Assembly: GCA_020052645.1 (NCBI GenBank)
Contig: JAGVOQ010000031.1
Coordinates: 35,818-99,817 of the forward strand
DNA length: 64,000 nucleotides
From: Candidatus Omnitrophota bacterium
GTDB lineage: Bacteria > Omnitrophota > Gorgyraeia > Velamenicoccales > Velamenicoccaceae
Reading direction: 5' to 3'
The translations under genes were made by a program, and so were the position numbers. Shown one piece after another: positions 1-9,561 of this stretch (positions are counted from its first letter, which is position 1; every line of letters begins with the position of its first letter). The notes below the pieces were generated by a model. That model did no database searches, was not told the DNA's origin, and was given only the letters and a program-made list of their open reading frames with translations.

Positions 1-695
1 ATAATCTGTGAGCCATGGGACGTGTGCGCAACTTCCGGATGAAACTGAACGCCAATGATCTTTTTATCCCGGCTTGCAAAAGCCGCATTAGGCGTATTAA
101 GCGTATGCGCAATCGATGTAAAACCTTTGGGCAGTTTCGAAACAAAATCCCCGTGACTCATCCAGCACGTGATATTCCCTGGCAAGGCGTTAAGAAAATC
201 AGAATGGTCATCAATGAAGAGTTCCATCCGGCCATATTCACGCTCTCTTGTCCGCTTAACTTTTCCACCAAAATACTGAGCCAGCAATTGCTGGCCGTAA
301 CAAATACCTAAAATAGGAAGTCCCAACTTAAAAATAGCCTTGTCGCACTTAGGACTTTTTTCATCGTAGACACTGGCAGGCCCACCAGAAAAAATAAGGC
401 CCTTGGGCGCTATTTTTTTAATCTCTTCAGCGGTTATAGTGTGTGAAACAATCGTGCTATAAACTTTATTCTCACGAACACGACGCGCGATCAACTGCGT
501 ATATTGTGAACCAAAATCAAGGATCAATATGGCATTCTTCAAATGAGGTGCCATAATCGGCGCTTGAAACTTCTTCCCGGACTTTTGTTTATGCGAAAAA
601 TGAAACTTTTTGTGGAACTTTTTAATGCGGGGCTTTATTAACTTTTTTACTGATTTGAATCTTTTCAAAGGTGCTCTTTTTTTTGTTTTTTTCAT
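1..695 (-). CDS. guaA: GMP synthase, N-terminal glutamine amidotransferase part (runs off the window start)
   Basis: Reverse translation from 695 gives MKKTKKRAPLKRFKSVKK...NAILILDFGSQYTQLIARRVRENKVYSTIV...GLIFSGGPASVYDEKSP...LGICYGQQLLAQYFGGKVKRT, typical of GuaA; ATG overlaps the guaB stop (tcat). Confidence 0.93.
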   Translation of the reverse strand, partial: MKKTKKRAPLKRFKSVKKLIKPRIKKFHKKFHFSHKQKSGKKFQAPIMAPHLKNAILILDFGSQYTQLIARRVRENKVYSTIVSHTITAEEIKKIAPKGLIFSGGPASVYDEKSPKCDKAIFKLGLPILGICYGQQLLAQYFGGKVKRTREREYGRMELFIDDHSDFLNALPGNITCWMSHGDFVSKLPKGFTSIAHTLNTPNAAFASRDKKIIGVQFHPEVAHTSHGSQI

Positions 696-1852
696 TTTCC
701 CATTCCTACGCGTTGCACTGCCTGGAATACTTTTCCTTCTGTCTGGATTGACGGAGCAATGATCATTTCCACATCATGCATTTCTTTTATATTTTGAGCC
801 CCCAATGAACCCATGGAAGTTTTCAAAGCCCCCACTAAATTCTGAGAACCATCATCAACCGTTGCCGGCCCTATTAAAATTTGTTCCAGCGTTCCCGAAG
901 TCCCGACTTTTATGCGAGTTCCGCGGGGTAAGTTTGCGTGAGACGTTGCCATTCCCCAATGATAACCCCGGCCCGGGGCTTCTTGCGCCCGTGCGAATGA
1001 AGAACCTACCATAACAGCGTCAGCGCCGGATGCGATAGCTTTACATATTTCACCGCCGATACGCATCCCGCCATCGGTAATAATTGGAATATATTTTCCT
1101 GTGCGTTTAAAAAAGTAATCCCTGGCTGCCGCAGCATCGATCGTCGATGTCACCTGAGGCACGCCAATACCCAACACGCCACGCGTGGTGCATGCGGCAC
1201 CCGGCCCTACGCCTATCAACACAGCGTTTGCTCCCAATTCCAAGAGATCGAGCGTCATCTTATAAGTAACCGCATTCCCAATACCAACCGGAATTTTCAA
1301 GTCTTTACATAATTGACCATAATCACAGACTTTATATTCTGTTGAAATATGCCGTGCTGATGAAACTTGTGATTGAACGATAAAACAATCTGCGCCCGAT
1401 TCCTGGGCGATTCTTCCAAACTTCTCCGCATTCTGAGGAATGCAACTTACAAGCGCGGGAACTTTTGCTGCTTTTATCTGTTGAATTCTTTTTCTGATAA
1501 GCGATTCTTTGATTTCGGGTTGGTATAGTTTCTGAAGGATTTCCGTGGCTTCTTCATTGCTTGCTTTTGAAATATCATTTAATATCTGACTTGGATCTTC
1601 GTAACGCGTTTGAACTCCATCTAAATTTAAAACCCCGATGGCCCCTAATTTGCCCATGGCAATCGCGAAATTAACATCAACAACCCCATCCATGGCCGCT
1701 GCAATAATTGGAATATCGAGCTTAAGGCCTGCAACTTCCCACCTTATATCAACTTCGTTTGGATTGATGGTTTGTCCTCCTGGGACTAAAGCCACTTCAT
1801 CAAATCCATAGCAACGCCTGGCACGCCTGTTGATTCCAATCCACTCTCCCAT
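692..1852 (-). CDS. guaB3: GuaB3-type IMP dehydrogenase family protein without CBS domains
   Basis: GVGPGAACTTRGVLGIGVPQVT active-site loop, about 386 aa, no CBS insert; GGAGG upstream of the ATG at 1852 (ORF track start 1918 is probably too long). Confidence 0.88.
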   Translation of the reverse strand: MGEWIGINRRARRCYGFDEVALVPGGQTINPNEVDIRWEVAGLKLDIPIIAAAMDGVVDVNFAIAMGKLGAIGVLNLDGVQTRYEDPSQILNDISKASNEEATEILQKLYQPEIKESLIRKRIQQIKAAKVPALVSCIPQNAEKFGRIAQESGADCFIVQSQVSSARHISTEYKVCDYGQLCKDLKIPVGIGNAVTYKMTLDLLELGANAVLIGVGPGAACTTRGVLGIGVPQVTSTIDAAAARDYFFKRTGKYIPIITDGGMRIGGEICKAIASGADAVMVGSSFARAQEAPGRGYHWGMATSHANLPRGTRIKVGTSGTLEQILIGPATVDDGSQNLVGALKTSMGSLGAQNIKEMHDVEMIIAPSIQTEGKVFQAVQRVGMGK

Positions 1853-1948
1853 AATCAACCTCCAAAAGTACGTAAGATAAGTTTTGTATAAGGTACCACA
1901 TCTTTGCCTGAACTTCAATGATTTTATATATAAAGAACCTGCTTAAAA

Positions 1949-1987
1949 CAAAAAGCTGGGTCTTTTTAAAAGACCCAGCTTTTTGTC
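1949..1987 (-). terminator. Stem-loop terminator after groEL
   Basis: CAAAAAGCTGGGTCTTTT/TAAAAGACCCAGCTTTTTG near-perfect palindrome flanked by A/T tracts. Confidence 0.85.
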
Positions 1988-2012
1988 AAAACCAGAGAAC
2001 CTTCGGGCATAA

Positions 2013-3656
<1,644 letters not shown>

Positions 3657-3784
3657 TTAAATTTGCCTGTTACAGGTTTTTTTACTTAACAGATTTAACT
3701 CCGCAGCTTACGCCGCAAATTTCCTGCCGGCTTGCCGTGGCGGAAATTTACAAGTTCTTAAGCCAGGAGTCATTCAAAACTTTG

Positions 3785-4084
3785 TTATTTTTCTTTTTTC
3801 ACTATAGCCACGATATCATCTTCACGAACGATCAAATACTCTTCACCATCTTTCGTCGTGACTTCTGTTCCTGAATATTTGGCGTAAAGAACGATATCAC
3901 CTTCCTTCACTTCAGGCTTTTGAACTGTGCCGTTTTCTAAAACTTTTCCTTTACCCACAGCCACAACTTTACCCTCTTGCGGTTTCTCTTTAACCGTATC
4001 AGGCAAAAGAATACCACCCTTTGTCTTTGTCTCTGGCTCCAGAGGTTTTATAATTATTCTGTCGCCTAATGGTTGAAAATTCAT
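3785..4084 (-). CDS. groES: Co-chaperonin GroES
   Basis: [44 protein letters not shown]. Confidence 0.98.
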   Translation of the reverse strand: MNFQPLGDRIIIKPLEPETKTKGGILLPDTVKEKPQEGKVVAVGKGKVLENGTVQKPEVKEGDIVLYAKYSGTEVTTKDGEEYLIVREDDIVAIVKKEK

Positions 4085-4098
4085 GCCACTCCTCCTTT

Positions 4099-4236
4099 TT
4101 TAATGAGCGCATAGCTTATGGAACATTCTTTGTGACATAAGTTATTGGCGCGAATTAATCCTTGACATTTACCCTAAAAAATCATCAAAGTAAATGTCAA
4201 GGGTCAAATTCAGACAAACAACTTATGTGCGCTCCG
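4099..4236. repeat. Structured two-copy element, copy 1 (5' leader of groES)
   Basis: TTTAATGAGCGC...CTTATGG...CCTTGACATTTAC/GTAAATGTCAAGG...ACTTATGTGCGCTC; shared with 58252..58390. Confidence 0.8.
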
Positions 4237-4298
4237 CTTTTTAAGTTGTGTCTTCATTTGACTCCTTTTTTATATTTAGTTTTTAACAAGTTTTCAAA

Positions 4299-4325
4299 TT
4301 AGCACTCTTTTTAGAAGAGTGCTAA
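4299..4325 (-). promoter_or_regulatory. CIRCE operator (HrcA site)
   Basis: Exact TTAGCACTC-N9-GAGTGCTAA. Confidence 0.97.
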
Positions 4326-4353
4326 TTTTAAAATAAAACGAAAACATTGTCAA
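4325..4353 (-). promoter_or_regulatory. Sigma70-type promoter for groES-groEL
   Basis: Minus strand TTGACA-N17-TAAAAT directly abutting CIRCE. Confidence 0.85.
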
Positions 4354-4442
4354 GAGTTTTTTTTAATACTACTGAAAAAACAACAATCCTCGATCATGGA
4401 AATTATGCTTTCTTAATACGCTTGAATTGGCTTTTAAACGTC

Positions 4443-5216
4443 TTATTTCTTGAGTTTCTGGCTGGAAAAAATCAAGTAGAGACCTTTTAAAATAAGATGA
4501 TCTTCAATAACAGAAAAATGCGAAGAATATGGCTTAATAAGAGCCACGTCTCCCCCGGTTGCGACAACACGGAACCCCTTGCACTCCTTTTTCAAAAGCT
4601 TTTCAATAATCCCATCACAAAGACTCGCCGTCCCGTAAATGAGTCCAGCTCGAATGCTTGCCACAGTATCGCGCCCAATGATCTCGATGGGACGCGCCAA
4701 TTCCACATAAGGCAGAAGAGCTGTTTTTTTATGCAAACCATCCTGCACCATCTTAAGACCCGGAGTGATCAGGCCTCCCAGGTATTCGTATTTTTTTGAA
4801 AGAATATCAAAAGTTATCGCTGTCCCAAAATCAATAATAATAAGGCCAGGCCCGTATAATTTGGAAGCCGCGTACGCATTGACAAGCCTATCCTGACCTA
4901 CCTGAGACGGAATGCGATACCTATTCATAAGAGGTACTGTGACATGTTCGCCTACAACACAAGGATCCTGACCAAAAACTTTCTTCAAGACATAAACAGC
5001 ATTTTTATTTACAGAAGGTACAACACTGCAGACGTACACCGCCTCAACATCTTTTAAATGACCGATGGTTGCGCAAATTTTTTTACGAATTCCCGAAACA
5101 GCTCTATTCTTTGATTTTAAAAGAAGTGTTTCGACTTTGAAAAAATGAGAAACAACGCCATCGTTGAACAATCCGATAGTGACATTGGTGTTTCCTATAT
5201 CGACGCCGATAAACAT
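4443..5216 (-). CDS. coaX: Type III pantothenate kinase
   Basis: MFIGVDIGNTNVTIGLF; GPGLIIIDFGTAITFD; LGGLITPGL. Confidence 0.95.
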   Translation of the reverse strand: MFIGVDIGNTNVTIGLFNDGVVSHFFKVETLLLKSKNRAVSGIRKKICATIGHLKDVEAVYVCSVVPSVNKNAVYVLKKVFGQDPCVVGEHVTVPLMNRYRIPSQVGQDRLVNAYAASKLYGPGLIIIDFGTAITFDILSKKYEYLGGLITPGLKMVQDGLHKKTALLPYVELARPIEIIGRDTVASIRAGLIYGTASLCDGIIEKLLKKECKGFRVVATGGDVALIKPYSSHFSVIEDHLILKGLYLIFSSQKLKK

Positions 5217-5230
5217 TAACTTTGCCTATA

Positions 5231-5508
5231 TTGATTTTGTATACTAAGGGTATTCTTACCTTGCAAAATAAGTCCCTTCCTTTATTTGGAACCAGTAAGG
5301 ACTATCCTTTCTGGATTAGACCCTACCCTTATGTGGAATTGGGCTAGGTCTATCCCTTCTGGATTAGTCCCTTCCTTTATTTGGAACCTTTCTATACCCG
5401 GCCTTTATGGAAAGGCCGGTATGCCGCTTTCTGCGGCAGGACTACGCTTTCTGCGCTAGACCCTACCCTTATGTGGAATTGGGTTAGGTCTATCCCTTCT
5501 GGATTAAA
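5231..5508. repeat. Cluster of hairpin direct repeats between coaX and birA
   Basis: TAGACCCTACCCTTATGTGGAATTGGGYTAGGTCTATCCCTTCTGGATTA at about 5317-5366 and 5457-5506, plus related hairpins. Confidence 0.85.
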
Positions 5509-6296
5509 AGCACTAAATGACCCGAAGAAATCTTTTCCAAAAACCCGTTGTCTCTGCGGATAACAAGATTGCCATCCTCATCAAAATCGACGGCGTATCC
5601 TTCTACTTCTTTATCCTCCCACGAAACTCTAACGCGCCCCCCAAGGACGAGCTTTGAAAATTCCTTAATTTCATCAATCATCGTCGTAAAATCATCTTCA
5701 AGCATGCGATGGTAATATTCATCAATCCTTTTTAATATTATATGGGCTAAATCAGCGATGTCAAATTCTCTTGAGGAGATACATTTTAATGATGTCGCCT
5801 CTTTAGGTAATTCATGAGCCTCTGAAAGTACGTTTAAACCCACACCGATGACAACATAATTGATCTTCTTACCGGAGACGTTCAACTCAGTCAGTATTCC
5901 GCAGATTTTCTTATTTTTAACCAAAACATCATTAGGCCATTTGATGGAAACATCCTCTATATGAATATCCGAAAGAGAACGTCTAACAGCAAGCGCTGTC
6001 ATCAAAGTCACTCGAGAAGCTTTAGATAAAGACAACTTAGGTCTAAGAATAAAAGAAAAATAAAGTCCTTTGCCTTCTGGCGAAACCCAGGCATTGCCCA
6101 AACGCCCGCGGCCGTGTGTTTGACCTTTGGCAAAAACAACCAGCCCTTCTGGCTCATGATGTTGCGCGAAAAAGTGCGCCAGATCATTGGTTGATGTCAC
6201 TAAATCATAGGAACATATTTTTCTTCCAACGATTTTTGTGCCCAAGTCTTTCTTGGTTTCTCTCTTATGAATACGATGTATAAGTCCTTCGTCCAT
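5490..6296 (-). CDS. birA: Biotin--[acetyl-CoA-carboxylase] ligase
   Basis: KGQTHGRGRLGNAWVSPEGKGLYFSFILRP; SIKWPNDVLVKNKKICGILTE; likely start MDEGLIHRIHKRE at 6296. Confidence 0.93.
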   Translation of the reverse strand: MDEGLIHRIHKRETKKDLGTKIVGRKICSYDLVTSTNDLAHFFAQHHEPEGLVVFAKGQTHGRGRLGNAWVSPEGKGLYFSFILRPKLSLSKASRVTLMTALAVRRSLSDIHIEDVSIKWPNDVLVKNKKICGILTELNVSGKKINYVVIGVGLNVLSEAHELPKEATSLKCISSREFDIADLAHIILKRIDEYYHRMLEDDFTTMIDEIKEFSKLVLGGRVRVSWEDKEVEGYAVDFDEDGNLVIRRDNGFLEKISSGHLVLLIQKG

Positions 6297-6325
6297 AATC
6301 AACTCATTTAAAAAAATAAATGTTT

Positions 6326-6525
6326 CAGGGAACAAAAATCAGGCAACAGGTATCAGAAAAATCATTAAATGAATCTACTTAAATCCGTATATCGAAATCC
6401 GAAACAGGCTTTTTAAAAAAGCAATATTTCTGATTGAATCCCAAACTTTGAATTTATTAAATCCCCAGCCCCTAAGCTATTTTTTGTTTCCTTTTACTGT
6501 TACCCGATACCCGCTACCTGTTACC
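6326..6525. repeat. Heptad-array inverted element between birA and uvrB
   Basis: TGTTACC|CGATACC|CGCTACC|TGTTACC at 6498-6525; CAGGGAA|CAAAAAT|CAGGCAA|CAGGTAT at 6326-6353. Confidence 0.75.
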
Positions 6526-8492
6526 CGATTTGCTTTTTGCAATTTTGCAATTTCATCTCTGAGTGCGGCGGCTTCTTCAAATTTAAGATTCCGCGCGGCG
6601 AGCTCCATGTCGTGCTGCAAAAGCGAGACCAGAGAATCAAATTCATATTCTTGGATCTTTTGACCGGAAAGTTTCGCGAGGAATTTCTTAGACTCACTCT
6701 CCTCCTCTAGACTTTCACGTATCTCCTTCTGGATCGATCGCGAAGTAATATGATGCTTATTATTATATTCCAACTGGATGTTTCGTCGGCGGTTGCTCTC
6801 TTTAATGGCTGTACGCATGGCGTTTGAAACCGTATCCGCATACATAACGACTTGACCGTTAATATTTCGAGCAGCCCGACCAGCCAATTGGATCAAAGAA
6901 ACACCGGATCTTAAAAAACCTTCTTTATCCGCGTCTAAAATAGCGACGAGAGATACCTCCGGCAAATCCAAACCTTCTCTCAAAAGATTAACCCCCACGA
7001 TACAGTCAAATTCTTTTTTTCTCAACTTTCTTAAAATCTCGATCCTCTCGATCGTCTTGATCTCTGAATGAAGATAGCTGACCTTTAACCCCTTTTCCTC
7101 TAAATATTGACTCAAATCTTCCGCCATCTTTTTAGTTAACGTCGTTACTAAAACACGTTCATTCTTTTCGGCTCTTTCACGGATAAGCGCCTCAAGATCA
7201 TCAACTTGGCCCTGACTCTTTTTGATAATGATATCAGGATCCGGAATGCCTGTCGGTCGTATGATCTGTTCAGCCGTAATACCGCCGGATTTTTTTAATT
7301 CATAAGGGCTGGGTGTGGCTGAAACAAAAACTGCCTGTTTGACGAGACCCTGAAATTCATCGAATTTCAAAGGTCGGTTATCCAAACAAGATGGCAGACG
7401 GAATCCAAAATTCACCAAAGTCTCTTTTCTCGCCTTATCACCTTCGTACATCCCGCGCACCTGAGGAAGCGTAACATGGCTTTCATCAAAAAACACGACA
7501 TAATCATCTTGAAAATAATCCAATAAACAAAACGGCCGCGATCCGGGCGTACGAAATGACAAGTGCCTGGAATAATTCTCAATCCCATGGCAATAACCTA
7601 CTTCTTTAAGCATTTCCATATCATAACGCGTGCGTTGTTCCAAGCGTTGCGCCTCCAGTAATTTATTTTGTTTGCGCAACTCTTTCAATTGATCCTCTAA
7701 TTCCAACGATATGGATTTAAGCGCCTCCTCAATCGCGTCTTCTGAAACAATGTAATGCTTGGCCGGATATATTCCCACCTTATCCAGATCGCCAAATTTT
7801 TTACTGGTCAAAGGATTTATTTCGTAGATTTTTTTTATTTCGTCGCCATACAGCTCTACTCTGATCGCCCGCTCTGAATAAGCCGGAAATATATCAACCA
7901 CATCCCCCTTAACCCTGACCTTACCCCGCTTAAATTCAAAATCATTACGTTCATACTGGATCACAACAAGACGCCTTAAGATATCATGACGAGACACCGT
8001 CTGGCCAACTTCTAAAAAAACCATAAATTCTTTATACTCACGCGGCGAACCCAGGTTGTAAATGCAGGAAACTGATGCCACGATCAACGTATCGGAACGT
8101 GAGAATAACGATGTTGTTGCCGACAACCTCAAGCGATCCAAACGTTCATTGATCGAAGCGTCTTTTTCAATATAGGTGTCTGTCTGCGGGATATACGCCT
8201 CAGGCTGATAATAATCATAATAGCTTACAAAATACTCGACGGCATTCTCCGGAAAAAATTCTTTGAATTCAAAATAAAGCTGAGCAGCCAAAGTCTTATT
8301 GTGAGAAATAACAAGCGCCGGTTTATTAATACGCTCGATCACATTAGCCATGGTGAAGGTCTTACCTGAACCCGTAACCCCTAAGAGTGTCAAAAAATCT
8401 TTTTTTGATTCAAGTCCTCGACTTAATTTTTCAATAGCCGTAACCTGATCCAAGGAAGGTTTAAATTTACTTTTGAGGTTAAAATGAGGCAT
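6477..8492 (-). CDS. uvrB: Excinuclease ABC subunit B
   Basis: LLGVTGSGKTFTMANVI; VEYFVSYYDYYQPEAYIPQTDTYIEKD; C-terminal UVR motif. Confidence 0.98.
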   Translation of the reverse strand: MPHFNLKSKFKPSLDQVTAIEKLSRGLESKKDFLTLLGVTGSGKTFTMANVIERINKPALVISHNKTLAAQLYFEFKEFFPENAVEYFVSYYDYYQPEAYIPQTDTYIEKDASINERLDRLRLSATTSLFSRSDTLIVASVSCIYNLGSPREYKEFMVFLEVGQTVSRHDILRRLVVIQYERNDFEFKRGKVRVKGDVVDIFPAYSERAIRVELYGDEIKKIYEINPLTSKKFGDLDKVGIYPAKHYIVSEDAIEEALKSISLELEDQLKELRKQNKLLEAQRLEQRTRYDMEMLKEVGYCHGIENYSRHLSFRTPGSRPFCLLDYFQDDYVVFFDESHVTLPQVRGMYEGDKARKETLVNFGFRLPSCLDNRPLKFDEFQGLVKQAVFVSATPSPYELKKSGGITAEQIIRPTGIPDPDIIIKKSQGQVDDLEALIRERAEKNERVLVTTLTKKMAEDLSQYLEEKGLKVSYLHSEIKTIERIEILRKLRKKEFDCIVGVNLLREGLDLPEVSLVAILDADKEGFLRSGVSLIQLAGRAARNINGQVVMYADTVSNAMRTAIKESNRRRNIQLEYNNKHHITSRSIQKEIRESLEEESESKKFLAKLSGQKIQEYEFDSLVSLLQHDMELAARNLKFEEAAALRDEIAKLQKANRVTGSGYRVTVKGNKK

Positions 8493-8494
8493 GA

Positions 8495-8708
8495 TTAGTC
8501 TATAGTCAATAGCTTATAGTAAATAGTTACTTGGGGAGACCAAAAGACTTAAATCATAAAAAAATGAGTATTTAAAAAGGACAACTTTTGAATACTCAAA
8601 ATAAGATTTCTGCTGAATCGCGATATTTTAATCTACTAAATTATGTTTAAAAATAAGTTCTTTAAAGGACTTATTTTAATCTATCGTCTATAGTCTATCG
8701 ACTATAGA
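8495..8708. repeat. Heptad-array inverted element between uvrB and nadC
   Basis: TTAGTCT|ATAGTCA|ATAGCTT|ATAGTAA|ATAGTTA at 8495-8529; CTATCGT|CTATAGT|CTATCGA|CTATAGA at 8681-8708. Confidence 0.85.
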
Positions 8709-9561
8709 CTTGCATAATTTCCAACGATACGTCGAGGGCACGGGCGGAATGTGTTAAAGCGCCCAGGGAAATAAAATCAATCCCCTTGATGGCGAACTGC
8801 GAAAGATTTGCAGGAGTAATGCCACCGGACAACTCGATCAAAGGCCTCTTATTTTTAGTAGGAAACATCTGTCTGACCACGCGGATCGCCTTCCTGATAT
8901 TTTCAGGGGAAAAATTATCCAACATTATAATATCAGGAAAATAGAAAAGAAAAGATTTCAGCTCTTCCAATGATTCAACTTCAATCTCAAACGGCACCTT
9001 AAGCGCCCGTTCAGACAGAAGCGATAATTTCTTAGACTTCTTTAAAATAGAAAGATGGTTGTCTTTAACCAGATATTGCTTAGAAAGATCTAGCCGGTGA
9101 TTTTTGCCGCCTCCTGAAAGGACCGCGTATTTTTCAAAAACACGAAGCAGAGGCGTTGTTTTGCGTGTATCAAGGATCTGGATACCGCAAGATTTAACGC
9201 GCTGCACAGCCTTTTTAGTATCGGTTGAAATACCTGAAAGATACGAAATAAAATTCAAAGCCACTCGTTCACAGGAAAGGATTGAGCGCGCGCGCCCCGA
9301 AACAATAGCTATCACCTGCCCCTTCTTAACATCCTCTCCATCCTTCATTCGAGCATTAAAACATGTCTTAGGATCGAATATCTTGAAAGTTTCTCGCGCC
9401 AAAGGGATCCCGCAGACAACCCCGTCTTCTTTCACAAAAATCTTTGCCTGAATACGCACGCCTGTAGGGATGAACGTTAACGTCGTTATATCACCAAAGG
9501 CGGCGTCTTCTTTTAAAGCCTCCGAAACCACATAACGTATGTTTTCTTTACTTAAAAGCAC
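8695..9561 (-). CDS. nadC: Nicotinate-nucleotide pyrophosphorylase (carboxylating)
   Basis: ALNFISYLSGISTDTKKAV; ILDTRKTTPLLRVFEKYAVLSGGGKNHRLDLS. Confidence 0.96.
   Translation of the reverse strand: MLLSKENIRYVVSEALKEDAAFGDITTLTFIPTGVRIQAKIFVKEDGVVCGIPLARETFKIFDPKTCFNARMKDGEDVKKGQVIAIVSGRARSILSCERVALNFISYLSGISTDTKKAVQRVKSCGIQILDTRKTTPLLRVFEKYAVLSGGGKNHRLDLSKQYLVKDNHLSILKKSKKLSLLSERALKVPFEIEVESLEELKSFLFYFPDIIMLDNFSPENIRKAIRVVRQMFPTKNKRPLIELSGGITPANLSQFAIKGIDFISLGALTHSARALDVSLEIMQVYSR

Noticed and set aside
15-311. 98-aa plus-strand ORF
   Set aside because: Antisense to guaA coding sequence; no recognisable protein
4299-4353. CIRCE and promoter as a novel regulatory system
   Set aside because: Textbook HrcA/CIRCE arrangement upstream of groESL
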